From Wohlfahrtiimonas larvae (GTDB taxonomy: Bacteria > Pseudomonadota > Gammaproteobacteria > Cardiobacteriales > Wohlfahrtiimonadaceae), in contig NZ_BAABKE010000002.1 of NCBI RefSeq assembly GCF_039543665.1, forward strand, positions 62,001 to 126,000: 64,000 nucleotides of DNA. The letters are read 5' to 3'. A program made the position numbers and the translations under genes. Under the pieces are notes generated by a model that saw only the letters and a list, made by a program, of their open reading frames with translations, was not told where the DNA came from and made no database searches. The stretch's first letter is position 1; each line of letters opens with the position of its first letter. Below are positions 53,014 through 61,929 of this stretch, piece after piece.

Positions 53014-53820
53014 TTAAGACAAGGACTGATTTCGATATTCTATCGGACTTAGCCCTTTTAGTTTGAGCTTAATTCGATCATTATTGTAATAATTGATGTA
53101 CTCATGAATCTCTTTCTCTAATTGATCAACCGATTCAAATTTTTTCATATGAAAACATTCTGATTTCAAAATACCAAAGAAGTTTTCAATCACAGCATTA
53201 TCATAACAGTTACCCTTGCGAGACATACTTTGCCTAATTTTATGATCTTTTAATGATTGTTGATACTGTTTCATTTGATATTGCCATCCTTGATCAGAGT
53301 GTAAAATCAATTGATTACGACCGATCTTATGCAACTTTAAATAATCCAATGCTTTATTTAGCATTTTGCCAACTAATTCATATTTTGGATGTCTAGTGAT
53401 TTCATAGCTGATAATCTCTTGATTATATAGATCTAGAATCGGGGACAAATACAGCTTTTCACCATTCACTTTAAACTCTGTCACATCAGTCGCCCATTTC
53501 TGATTCGGTTTTGTGGCTTTAAAATTACGCTTCAAAATATTCTTCGCTATTTTTCCAACTTTTCCTTTATAAGATTGGTATTTCTTCGGTCTTACTAAAG
53601 ATTTAAGATTCAGTAATCGCATGATTCTTTGAACTTTTTTATGGTTAATGGGGAAATTTTTTTGTAATATCGCAGTGATGCGACGATAACCATATCGACC
53701 TTTATGCTCATGAAAAAGGTCTGTTATCCTTGCTTTAAGGCTTTCATTTGAATCAGGCTTAGCCAATACTGCCTTATGATAGTAATAAGTGCTTTTGGCT
53801 AGATTCATGATTTTGAGCAA
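53014..53820 (-). CDS. IS3-family transposase OrfB (catalytic part of OrfAB)
   Basis: A 268-aa open frame from its first ATG, containing the rve/DDE integrase core: first Asp in WATDVTEF, second in LHSDQGWQY, glutamate in NFFGILKSE. An HTH_21 segment (HKGRYGYRRITAIL) lies upstream. The frame extends further upstream and is entered by a -1 shift at the heptamer A-AAA-AAG (53907-53913) within orfA, giving the OrfAB transposase. All catalytic residues are present, so the element may still be active. Confidence 0.93.
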   Translation of the reverse strand: MLKIMNLAKSTYYYHKAVLAKPDSNESLKARITDLFHEHKGRYGYRRITAILQKNFPINHKKVQRIMRLLNLKSLVRPKKYQSYKGKVGKIAKNILKRNFKATKPNQKWATDVTEFKVNGEKLYLSPILDLYNQEIISYEITRHPKYELVGKMLNKALDYLKLHKIGRNQLILHSDQGWQYQMKQYQQSLKDHKIRQSMSRKGNCYDNAVIENFFGILKSECFHMKKFESVDQLEKEIHEYINYYNNDRIKLKLKGLSPIEYRNQSLS

Positions 53821-53837
53821 AGTTGCTAAGGCGTGTT

Positions 53838-54371
53838 TTACTTTGAGATCTTCTGCAATGATTGTTTGCGCCTGAGCGCTTCTTCCTTCTCGTCCAATTC
53901 CTGAAACTTTTTTAATACATCATTCTCCGTACGAAGATAGGTTAATTCAGCTTGAAGTTGGTCTATCAACTTTTCTTGTTCAATGCGATTATCGGGCTTC
54001 TTGGGCAATCTCATCTTTTTAGGTCTTCCTTTTTGATGTGGTTCAAGTGCACTCAAACCACCTTCTTTAAACAGAGTTTGCCATTCTAATATAGAAGTAA
54101 ATGCTGGAATATTAAAATATGAAGCAGCTTCGCGGGCAGAGTAATAATGATCTGACATAAACTTCAATACATAATGTTTAAATTCAGCAGAATATAATCG
54201 TTTTGTTGTTCTTGGCTGAATCCCTGATTGACCATGATATTGATAGGCCTTGACCCACTTTTTAATGGTGGATTGATCAATATTAAAATGATCAGCTGTA
54301 GAGCTATATCCATTTCCTTTTTGATAAAACTTAATAACTTTTAATTTTAAATCAAAAGAATACTTCGCCAT
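53838..54371 (-). CDS. IS3-family OrfA (helix-turn-helix DNA-binding protein)
   Basis: A 177-aa protein with two HTH segments (STADHFNIDQSTIKKWVKAY and SAREAASYFNIPAF) and a leucine-zipper tail. It binds the terminal repeats and provides the N-terminus of OrfAB. The ATG at 54371 (MAKYSFDLK) is preferred; an upstream start at 54398 would lie inside the right inverted repeat. Confidence 0.9.
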   Translation of the reverse strand: MAKYSFDLKLKVIKFYQKGNGYSSTADHFNIDQSTIKKWVKAYQYHGQSGIQPRTTKRLYSAEFKHYVLKFMSDHYYSAREAASYFNIPAFTSILEWQTLFKEGGLSALEPHQKGRPKKMRLPKKPDNRIEQEKLIDQLQAELTYLRTENDVLKKFQELDEKEEALRRKQSLQKISK

Positions 54372-54391
54372 ATAAAAACACCCCAAAGTTG

Positions 54392-54416
54392 TGTCCAACT
54401 TTTGGGGTGCAGTTCA
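54392..54416 (-). repeat. Right terminal inverted repeat of the IS3 element
   Basis: On the reverse strand it begins TGAACTGCACCCC and ends GTTGGACA, matching the left repeat at 20 of 25 positions. Confidence 0.87.
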
Positions 54417-54531
54417 CAAGGGTGGAGTTTTTTTATATATAGTGTTTTTTAGTTGCTTATTGAATATATTTTGTTAATACTTAAATAAATATTTTTGATT
54501 GTTATTAATAATTAATGATAAGCGAGTCAAT

Positions 54532-55503
54532 ATGGATTATTTGCATGGATCAGATTTAAAAGCCATTTTGCACAGTAAACGCGCCAACATTTTCTATTTA
54601 GAGCATTGCCGAGTGATGCAAAAAGATGGCCGAGTTTTATATCTCACAGAAGCGAAAAAAGAGAATCAGTATTTTAATATTCCGATTGCCAATACAACTG
54701 TAATTTTATTGGGTACGGGCACATCAGTGACGCAAGCTGCCATGCGAATGTTGGCAAGTGCAGGTGTTTTGGTAGGATTTTGTGGCGGTGGCGGCACACC
54801 ATTATTTATGGGAGCGGAGATCGAATGGCTCACACCACAAAGTGAATATCGTCCCACTGAATATATGCAAGGCTGGATGCGATTTTGGTTTGATGATGAT
54901 CAACGCTTAGTTGCTGCAAAAAGCTTTCAACAAGCAAGAGTTGATTTTATCCGCCGAACTTGGGCAAAAGATAGAGATTTAAAAACAGAAGGTTTTAACA
55001 TTGAGGCGCTTGATATTATACAAGCGCTTCATTTTTTTGAGCGTAGAATTCCTGAGTTAATTAAAGTAGGTGATCTGTTATTGGCAGAAGCACAGATGAC
55101 AAAGCAACTGTATAAAGTTGCAGCAATTAATACGAATTATCAGAATTTTAGTCGCAATCATGGTGAAAGTGATCTGGCTAATAATTTTCTAAATCATGGA
55201 AACTATTTAGCTTATGGCTTGGCAGCTTGTACATTGTGGGTTTTAGGCATTCCGCATGGCTTTGCTGTGATGCATGGTAAAACTCGGCGAGGCGCTTTGG
55301 TCTTTGATGTGGCAGATTTAATTAAAGATGCCATTGTGCTGCCTTGGGCTTTTATTTGTGCCAAAGAAAATGCAACGGAACAAGAGTTCCGTCAGCAAGT
55401 TTTACAGAAATTCACAGAGCATAAATGTTTGGATTTTATGTTTGATCAAGTCAAAGGGATTGCCTTGAGAAATTGGCAGGCAGAAGGCGGTGAAACATTA
55501 TGA
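54532..55503 (+). CDS. cas1: CRISPR-associated endonuclease Cas1, type I-F
   Basis: Integrase of spacer acquisition (323 aa). The metal site is predicted as Glu186 (LLLAEAQ), His248 (AVMHGKTRRG) and Asp259/Asp262 (VFDVADLIKD), at the same spacing as in Pseudomonas I-F Cas1. FCGGGGTPLF and WLTPQSEYRPTEY are I-F hallmarks. I start at the ATG at 54532, which gives the family N-terminus (MDYLHGSDLKAILHSKRAN). It overlaps cas2-3 by four bases. Confidence 0.97.
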   Translation: MDYLHGSDLKAILHSKRANIFYLEHCRVMQKDGRVLYLTEAKKENQYFNIPIANTTVILLGTGTSVTQAAMRMLASAGVLVGFCGGGGTPLFMGAEIEWLTPQSEYRPTEYMQGWMRFWFDDDQRLVAAKSFQQARVDFIRRTWAKDRDLKTEGFNIEALDIIQALHFFERRIPELIKVGDLLLAEAQMTKQLYKVAAINTNYQNFSRNHGESDLANNFLNHGNYLAYGLAACTLWVLGIPHGFAVMHGKTRRGALVFDVADLIKDAIVLPWAFICAKENATEQEFRQQVLQKFTEHKCLDFMFDQVKGIALRNWQAEGGETL

Positions 55504-58436
55504 TGGTTACTTTTGTAAGTCAATGTGAGAAAAAATCTCTCGCTAAAACAAGAAGAGTTCTGGATGCTTATGCCAATCGTATTGGTGACAATGTATGGCA
55601 AACCATCATCACAGAAGAAGGGCTTTTGATGGTGAAAAAGTTGCTCCGCAGAACAGCTAGCAAAAATACAGCAGTCAGCTGCCACTGGATTCGATCCCGA
55701 AGGAGAAGTGATTTATTATGGATTGTTGGGAATCGTAATAAATTTAATAGTGAAGGGATTGTGCCGGTGAATGTTACTCAAAAAGAATTATTAACGGATG
55801 TGATAACTATGAAAGCAAAACAAGATCAATTATATGCCAATACACATTTACAATTATTAGCTGAGCATCTGTTTGCAGTAGGCTATTTGTCTGAAAGACT
55901 TTTTAAAAATACTGTTAACAATGAAGAGAAAAATAATTTAGCTAATATTGCTTATTTAGCAGGTTGTTTGCATGATATAGGTAAGATTGATCCCAATTTT
56001 CAAAATTGGGTAAGAAATGATAAGCGCAAAGATACTGGTGAAGACGGTCAACATATTGATGTTAAAAAAGAGTTTTCATTTGAAAACTATCCTAGACATA
56101 ATGAAATTTCTGCGATGCTGCTTAATTTTTTTGAAGATCAATTAAAAAGTTTGAATATTATTCAAAAAGAAGCACTGAATCATATTGTCTATTGGCACCA
56201 TGCGAAGCCTTTTAGGAAAAAAGATGATTTTGACAATATATTTAAAGCTTATGAGTATTTTAGAAAGCAGATTACAGAAGAAGAGTGGCAAAATTTTACT
56301 ACTCAGATATTGGTGGTATTAGAATCTGTCAATCATTTGGCTGATCAATATGGCGAAACAAATATTTTGAATTCTAAACTATTATGGGAAATGAAAAATG
56401 TTAATGAGCATTTAGAAAACTTTGAGTATTCTGCTAAAGGTAAAAGTTTTGCTGAATTTAAAAGTTATTCTGAATTAGATAGTTTTGATAAGCTTAGAAA
56501 TAAAATTGATAAAAATGCTTACAATAATTTATTACGTGCCTGCATCATTAGTGCTGATCGCATTGTCTCTTCAAAGAGTTCAGAGGATTTATCAGAATAT
56601 ATTCAATCAGGAAGGTTATTGGAATGGATTGAGAATGTAACAGAAGAGCAATCTTTATTAAATGTGCATTTAGAGGCAGCATCTACAGTTTTCCCTATGA
56701 GCGAACGCACTCAATTACAAAATAATGTTGCGCTTCAATTGAGTCAAAAAAAATCTATACCTGTGTTAGCAGGTCCTGCGGGTTGTGGTAAAACAAGAAT
56801 TGCTTTGGAGTGGGCAAGATTACAAAAAGCTGAAAAAATTATTTGGGTTTGCCCGCGTGTACAAGTGTGTCAGGGGATTTTTGAAGAATTAACGAAAGAA
56901 TATTTACCTGATGCAGATATTGAAATCTTCACAGGTGAGTTTAAATACACAAATGAATGGGGCAAAGAAACTGATGAGAAGGATTGTTTTTCAGGAGATG
57001 TTGTTGTTACAACCATTGATCAAATTCTAGGATCAATTGTAACGCACACCAATGTAGATGGCTTGTTGCCATTTATGAATGCTCATGTAGTATTTGATGA
57101 GTATCATGAATATTTACCAATGGAGATTTTTAATTTACTGTTTGCTGAATTAATTGCAAATAAAAATATGCATGCTGATTATCAAAAGAAAGCTTTATTG
57201 GTTTCTGCAACGCCACATTACTATTATCTAGAAAATATTTTAGGATTAAAACAAGATGATGTGGTAGAAATGGCATCCTTTAATCATAGTAACTATCAAA
57301 TACAATTTATAGATTATGATTATGGAAGCATAGTTAATAATCCTTTTTATAAAAAATATGATAATCAGACTTTTATTATCAGTAATACAGCCTTGACGGC
57401 ACAATTAGGCTTTATCTACCAAAGAGAGAATGAAAATAGCATAGTCTTTCATGCTAAATTTAAAAAAAGTGATAAAAAAGAATTGTTTAATGAAGTATAT
57501 GACGCTTTTAAAAAGGAAGGAACACAAAAATATGATGTATTGAGAAGTGGGCCAATTGTGCAAGCCTCATTGAATATTTCAGCTGATGCTATGCTTACTG
57601 AAATGACATCCCCTGAAAATATGCTTCAACGTTTGGGAAGATTAGATCGCTTTGGAAAGAATAGTGCGGTTAATATTTTATCAGTCGCAATTACAGAGCA
57701 TGTGAAAAATGGTAAACAGTTGGGTGCTGGAAAATTTTTAAATACATTAAATAGTTTGCAAACAACTAAATCTTGGTACGATTATTTGCAAAATGAGCTG
57801 GGGAATAACACTTTTCAGTTAACTCAATTGTATGAGTTATATCGAAAATTTTATGATTCAGAGATAGGTAAAATCAGTGCTCAACAAGATTTAGAAAAGG
57901 CTATTAAACAGAGTATTCATTTGATCGGTAATAAAGTTTCTGAACCAAGAGTAATCGTGAAAACTCAAAAACAGGAACAGAAAAGTAAGATTAGTCGTCA
58001 CTCTTTGCGTGGTGATAGCCGTTTTGTACAATTAGCAAAATTAGATCTTGAAGATTATACCAATCCAATATTTTTAAATGAATATGCTTATCATCCTCCT
58101 GTTGATGATATTAGTGATTATGATAATTTAACAGAATCATTATCTATTATAAGAGATTCTGGTCTTGTGGATCATTTGGCTGCAAAACATGGCAGGATTG
58201 ATCCCAGTCATCCTATGAAAGGTATTCCTGCAACTAAAATGACATTGAGAAAACAGATGTTAGAAGGCGGGTCATGTAATGCAGAATATCCTTTATATTT
58301 AAGTTATATTCAAGATGATTTAGATAAGATTAATGAACCAAGACACAACCATGCAGTTTATTATGCTATTTGTAATCAGCAAGCAATAGGAATGATTGCG
58401 ATTGATAAATTAGAAGTATTTAAAAATAATCTATAA
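55500..58436 (+). CDS. cas3: Cas2-Cas3 fusion helicase-nuclease, type I-F
   Basis: Protein of 978 aa. Residues about 1-95 form the Cas2-like domain (FVSQCEKKSLAKTRRVLDAY, then NTAVSCHWIR). The HD nuclease has H158-D159 in CLHDIGKIDP. The SF2 helicase has Walker A GPAGCGKTR (424-432), DExH box DEYH (533-536), motif III SATPHY and motif VI QRLGRLDRFG. It thus joins adaptation and target degradation. It is a little shorter than Pseudomonas Cas2-3. ATGA overlap with cas1. Confidence 0.96.
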   Translation: MMVTFVSQCEKKSLAKTRRVLDAYANRIGDNVWQTIITEEGLLMVKKLLRRTASKNTAVSCHWIRSRRRSDLLWIVGNRNKFNSEGIVPVNVTQKELLTDVITMKAKQDQLYANTHLQLLAEHLFAVGYLSERLFKNTVNNEEKNNLANIAYLAGCLHDIGKIDPNFQNWVRNDKRKDTGEDGQHIDVKKEFSFENYPRHNEISAMLLNFFEDQLKSLNIIQKEALNHIVYWHHAKPFRKKDDFDNIFKAYEYFRKQITEEEWQNFTTQILVVLESVNHLADQYGETNILNSKLLWEMKNVNEHLENFEYSAKGKSFAEFKSYSELDSFDKLRNKIDKNAYNNLLRACIISADRIVSSKSSEDLSEYIQSGRLLEWIENVTEEQSLLNVHLEAASTVFPMSERTQLQNNVALQLSQKKSIPVLAGPAGCGKTRIALEWARLQKAEKIIWVCPRVQVCQGIFEELTKEYLPDADIEIFTGEFKYTNEWGKETDEKDCFSGDVVVTTIDQILGSIVTHTNVDGLLPFMNAHVVFDEYHEYLPMEIFNLLFAELIANKNMHADYQKKALLVSATPHYYYLENILGLKQDDVVEMASFNHSNYQIQFIDYDYGSIVNNPFYKKYDNQTFIISNTALTAQLGFIYQRENENSIVFHAKFKKSDKKELFNEVYDAFKKEGTQKYDVLRSGPIVQASLNISADAMLTEMTSPENMLQRLGRLDRFGKNSAVNILSVAITEHVKNGKQLGAGKFLNTLNSLQTTKSWYDYLQNELGNNTFQLTQLYELYRKFYDSEIGKISAQQDLEKAIKQSIHLIGNKVSEPRVIVKTQKQEQKSKISRHSLRGDSRFVQLAKLDLEDYTNPIFLNEYAYHPPVDDISDYDNLTESLSIIRDSGLVDHLAAKHGRIDPSHPMKGIPATKMTLRKQMLEGGSCNAEYPLYLSYIQDDLDKINEPRHNHAVYYAICNQQAIGMIAIDKLEVFKNNL

Positions 58437-58446
58437 GGAGAAAATA

Positions 58447-59439
58447 ATGAGTAAAGTTACTGGTATTAAAAGTGTTGATTTTAAAGTAAAAGCTTTTGGT
58501 TATGGCGTTGTGAATTGGAATGGCCCAACAACATTAGCCGGTGATGATGGAAGAACAACGGTTGATAATCATACCTTACCTAAATTACGAGGATTTACAC
58601 CTTATAGCGGTAAAAAGAAAGAAGAAACTGGCTATCAATACCGTAAAGAAGCATCTAATATTGATTTTAATGAAAATCCTTTGTATATCAGTCAAAACTG
58701 TGTGCGCCATCACTTATTTAGAGAACAATCTTATGATTTGCATTATGCGAAAGATAAAAATCTAGCAGATGTTTTAGCCTCTATTACAGGTTTAGTTCGC
58801 GGTTATGTTGTGCCATCTAGTCAATGTAAGCGTACAAGTCCATTATTAATTACTGATTTTGTTGATCAACTGGGTAATGGAAATTTTGAACAATTATCTA
58901 ATGCTAGTTCCAGTGAAGAAGTGATAGATAAAGATGGCCAAAAAACTTATAAACGTGGTGAAAACTCTATTTTTTCAAAAACAACTTTTGGTGATACTGA
59001 GTATGAAGCTTATGGATCAATCAGTATTGAACAGTTAGAGTTTATTTCATTAGATAAAAAATTTGATCGAGCATCTATGATTATCAAAGAAGGCGAAGGT
59101 GAAAAAATTGCAGAGCAAGTTGCAGTATTTATTCAATCATTAGATCCATCTCGTACGCCTAAAGCAATTTTTCATAAAAACTATGTTCGTAAAGGTACAA
59201 TTTTTGAAGAAGGTGAAGTTGGAATTTTATTAGATAATACTGCGATCGATATTTTAGTGAAAGAAACTTTGAGAATGATTCAGGATTTATCTATTAGACA
59301 AGCAAAAGGTTATATGTATGTTGATAGCTTGGAAGTGGATTATAACGATAGTAATAAAATGATGCGCATTAAACGAAATCCCGATGAAGTTAATTCAGAG
59401 CCACAAAGCGAGTATGCAGTTTATTTTGAGGAAAAATAA
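58447..59439 (+). CDS. cas7fv: Cas7fv backbone subunit, type I-F2
   Basis: A 330-aa protein closely like the Cas7fv backbone of the Shewanella putrefaciens I-Fv Cascade: KVTGIKSVDFKVKAFGYGVV, SQNCVRHHLFREQ, GYVVPSSQCKRTSPLL, then YGSISIEQLEFISLDKKFD. It does not resemble Csy3. It should polymerise along the crRNA. AAGGAG lies upstream of the ATG; cas5fv follows nine bases later. Confidence 0.9.
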   Translation: MSKVTGIKSVDFKVKAFGYGVVNWNGPTTLAGDDGRTTVDNHTLPKLRGFTPYSGKKKEETGYQYRKEASNIDFNENPLYISQNCVRHHLFREQSYDLHYAKDKNLADVLASITGLVRGYVVPSSQCKRTSPLLITDFVDQLGNGNFEQLSNASSSEEVIDKDGQKTYKRGENSIFSKTTFGDTEYEAYGSISIEQLEFISLDKKFDRASMIIKEGEGEKIAEQVAVFIQSLDPSRTPKAIFHKNYVRKGTIFEEGEVGILLDNTAIDILVKETLRMIQDLSIRQAKGYMYVDSLEVDYNDSNKMMRIKRNPDEVNSEPQSEYAVYFEEK

Positions 59440-59448
59440 GGAGGATTT

Positions 59449-60471
59449 ATGCAAATCATTATTGATTACGAATCCTCATGGAGAAACTCTTTTTTAGATG
59501 GTTCCAATAATGAAGCCTTGCCTAAAAATGGGCGGAAATTTATTGCTTCTATGACGGAATTAAAAAAAGATGGTAATTTCAAACAACATCAAATTACAAA
59601 AGATACTGTAATGGGGATTTTGAACCGTTTGATTGGTGATCAACGAAAGTTATATCAAGCAAGAAGTGATCAAAATTATTACTTTAAAAATATTGAAGCA
59701 ACTTTAAAAGATTCAGATATTAAAGATCAGATATATTCTTCGGAAGAAGAAATGATCTTTTTAAGAAATATTTCAGGTAGTACAGATCAAAATGCTTTTA
59801 CTGGAATGATTAAAGCTAAAGATGCTGCTTTTAATAGTGAGTTTTCTCAGCAATTGTGGGGAGTTCTTTTTTTATCTTTAGAGAATGTAGTTAGATTTAT
59901 TTTGGATAATCATTTAGATTTAAATTCTGTACCTATGAATTTAGATCCTATTATTGTAATTAATCAATTAGAAGAGTTGAATGGTATTAAAACTATAGAA
60001 CTTGAAGGTGATAATGAACGTGCTTATCACAAGGTACAAAGCATATTTCCTGATGTTGATTTTAAGTTATCTACGAAAGGATTATTTACACCAGTTAGCT
60101 TTTATACAGCTGCACTTTATATTCAGTTAGCATATTTAAATCAGAAGTATGATTTATCTGAAGTTATGACTAAAAGTGGCGGATTGAGCGGTATATCGAA
60201 ACGAGGTTTTACTAAAAAAGATTTTATGGATCGTTATACAACAGGGGCTAAAAAAGTGATTTGGGGCAATCCTTATATGCTCAAAACTCGTGTTAAAGGA
60301 CTAGGTGAGGTTACTGAGTTATTAACGAAAACATCAGGGCGATTAACCATTCAGTTGGATATTCCATTTGATGAAGCACGAGATTTAGAAGAAAAAATAA
60401 ATAATGCAGGTGTATCTGCTTTTTATATAGGTAAAAAAGGCTTGGCTTACGTATCTGATATTCGTGTTTAA
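59449..60471 (+). CDS. cas5fv: Cas5fv subunit, type I-F2
   Basis: A 340-aa protein recalling S. putrefaciens Cas5fv: SWRNSFLDGSNNE at the N-terminus, ITKDTVMGILNRLIGDQRKLYQARS, GSTDQNAFTGMIK and SGISKRGFTKKDFMDRYTTG. In I-Fv Cas5fv caps the 5' handle and carries a helical insertion that replaces the Cas8f large subunit in PAM recognition. The middle region here (residues about 90-210) is likely that insertion. AAGGAGG precedes the ATG. Confidence 0.9.
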   Translation: MQIIIDYESSWRNSFLDGSNNEALPKNGRKFIASMTELKKDGNFKQHQITKDTVMGILNRLIGDQRKLYQARSDQNYYFKNIEATLKDSDIKDQIYSSEEEMIFLRNISGSTDQNAFTGMIKAKDAAFNSEFSQQLWGVLFLSLENVVRFILDNHLDLNSVPMNLDPIIVINQLEELNGIKTIELEGDNERAYHKVQSIFPDVDFKLSTKGLFTPVSFYTAALYIQLAYLNQKYDLSEVMTKSGGLSGISKRGFTKKDFMDRYTTGAKKVIWGNPYMLKTRVKGLGEVTELLTKTSGRLTIQLDIPFDEARDLEEKINNAGVSAFYIGKKGLAYVSDIRV

Positions 60472-60484
60472 AGAGGGCGAAATA

Positions 60485-61087
60485 ATGAAATTCTATATAG
60501 AGTTAACGCTCATGGAAAATAAAAAAATAACAATGTATGAGCTATGGTCAAAGATTTATACCCAAATTCATTTGGCTTTTGTAGAGCAAAAAAATGATGT
60601 CAATCAAATATGTTTTGGTGTTTCATTGCCTGAATATCGATTCAATGAAAAAGCTAATATAGGATTTTTAGGTAGTAAACTCAGAATCTTTGCCAAAACA
60701 GATGAGGAATTACAGGTTTTAGATTTATCTAAATGGTTGTCTCGTTTGATGGATTATGTACATATTCAGTCTATTAAGCCTGTACCTGATAAAGTTGATG
60801 GTTATGCGGTTTATCAGCGCCATCAGGTTAAAGGAAATCCTCAAAGATTAGCTCGTCGTTATGCGAAAAGGCATGATGTAAGCTACGAAGAAGCTTTGAA
60901 AATTTATCAGTCAATGGATCTGGAAATGACAAACTTGCCATATGTTCAAATGAAAAGTTTATCTAAAAATCAAATGTTTAAATTGTTTATTGAGAAGACA
61001 GTTGTTGATTCTGAGAGTACAGAAGCAAGGTTTACAACATATGGCCTAAATGCTAAGGATTCATTTTTTACTGTACCTGAGTTTTAA
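60485..61087 (+). CDS. cas6f: Cas6f (Csy4) crRNA endonuclease
   Basis: A 200-aa RNase that cuts pre-crRNA after the repeat hairpin. The catalytic histidine is His29 (YTQIHLAF), the same number as in Csy4. The arginine-rich helix spans about residues 112-130 (RHQVKGNPQRLARRYAKRH) and inserts into the hairpin. A serine partner lies near MKSLSK. The ATG at 60485 follows AGAGGG; a GTG 21 bases upstream overlaps cas5fv and is less likely. Confidence 0.95.
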   Translation: MKFYIELTLMENKKITMYELWSKIYTQIHLAFVEQKNDVNQICFGVSLPEYRFNEKANIGFLGSKLRIFAKTDEELQVLDLSKWLSRLMDYVHIQSIKPVPDKVDGYAVYQRHQVKGNPQRLARRYAKRHDVSYEEALKIYQSMDLEMTNLPYVQMKSLSKNQMFKLFIEKTVVDSESTEARFTTYGLNAKDSFFTVPEF

Positions 61088-61218
61088 CCAATAATTTTTA
61101 CTCTTTAAAAATTTGAAATAAAATCAGTTGTTTAAATGCTTGGTGAAAATCATTGGTATTTTGATTAAAATGATCATCTACCTTTGATTTTCACTTATTT
61201 TTATGTGTAAAATTTACT
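61088..61218 (+). promoter_or_regulatory. CRISPR leader with IHF-like site
   Basis: A 131-bp AT-rich stretch between cas6f and the first repeat. It should hold the array promoter and integration signals. AATCAGTTGTTTA (61122-61134) fits the IHF consensus WATCAR-N4-TTR exactly, 85 bases before the first repeat. In other I-F systems IHF bends the leader for spacer insertion. Confidence 0.65.
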
Positions 61219-61847
61219 GTTCACTGCCGAATAGGCAGCTTAGAAAAGCTAGCGGTGCTACTCAGAGCCTTAATATATGTTCACTGCCGAATAGGCAGCT
61301 TAGAAAACATTGGCTTTTAATTTCTTGTGAATTTCTGCGTTCACTGCCGAATAGGCAGCTTAGAAAAGAAAGGTTTTACTGATGCTATTAATGCACTAGT
61401 TCACTGCCGAATAGGCAGCTTAGAAAACTACTTTTGACAGCGATATTGCCATTCATTCGTTCACTGCCGAATAGGCAGCTTAGAAATGCAATATCAGTGA
61501 GGCCTTTGGCATTAGTAGGTTCACTGCCGAATAGGCAGCTTAGAAAAAGCAATGAAACGCTGCCATAGTGATGGTTTGGTTCACTGCCGAATAGGCAGCT
61601 TAGAAAAATCCATTCCTGTGCAACTCACAGCGCTCGAAGTTCACTGCCGAATAGGCAGCTTAGAAATAGTGAGATAGCGATCATTGTCGAGTTCACACGT
61701 TCACTGCCGAATAGGCAGCTTAGAAAAAATTCATCAAAGTGATAAGAATCATTTTCATGTTCACTGCCGAATAGGCAGCTTAGAAAAAAAGCCGTATCAC
61801 TAGCAACTTACGATCAAGTGTTCACTGCCGAATAGGCAGCTTAGAAA
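61219..61847 (+). CRISPR. Type I-F CRISPR array, 11 identical repeats and 10 spacers
   Basis: Eleven 28-bp repeats start at 61219, 61279, 61339, 61399, 61459, 61519, 61579, 61639, 61699, 61759 and 61820. All are identical: GTTCACTG, then CCGAATAGGCAG, then CTTAGAAA. Nine spacers are 32 bp and the last is 33 bp. The repeat folds as stem CTGCC/GGCAG with loop GAATA, leaving an 8-nt 5' handle CTTAGAAA. That orientation makes the forward strand the crRNA sense and the leader lie on the left. The distal repeat is not degenerate. Confidence 0.99.
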
Positions 61848-61929
61848 ACTGTAGAGAGATTATCTAGCTTTTCTGTATTCTCTCGATCAATGCTAATATC
61901 TTTATCATAATGAATCACTGGATAATGGC

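Larger units (their letters stand above)
52977..54416 (-). mobile_element. Complete IS3-family (IS150-group) insertion sequence
   Basis: A 1440-bp element bounded by 25-bp imperfect inverted repeats (52977-53001 and 54392-54416, 20 of 25 matching, both beginning TGAACTGC). It holds orfA and orfB on the reverse strand with an A-AAA-AAG frameshift site between them. The flanking triplets (TTT left, CAA right) do not form a target duplication, so the ends may have rearranged since insertion. It sits 115 bases upstream of cas1. Confidence 0.9.

Noticed and set aside
54532..61087. Type I-F3 CRISPR-associated transposon
   Set aside because: cas1 and an intact cas2-3 are present, there is no tniQ or tnsABC, and the nearby transposase is a plain IS3 element.
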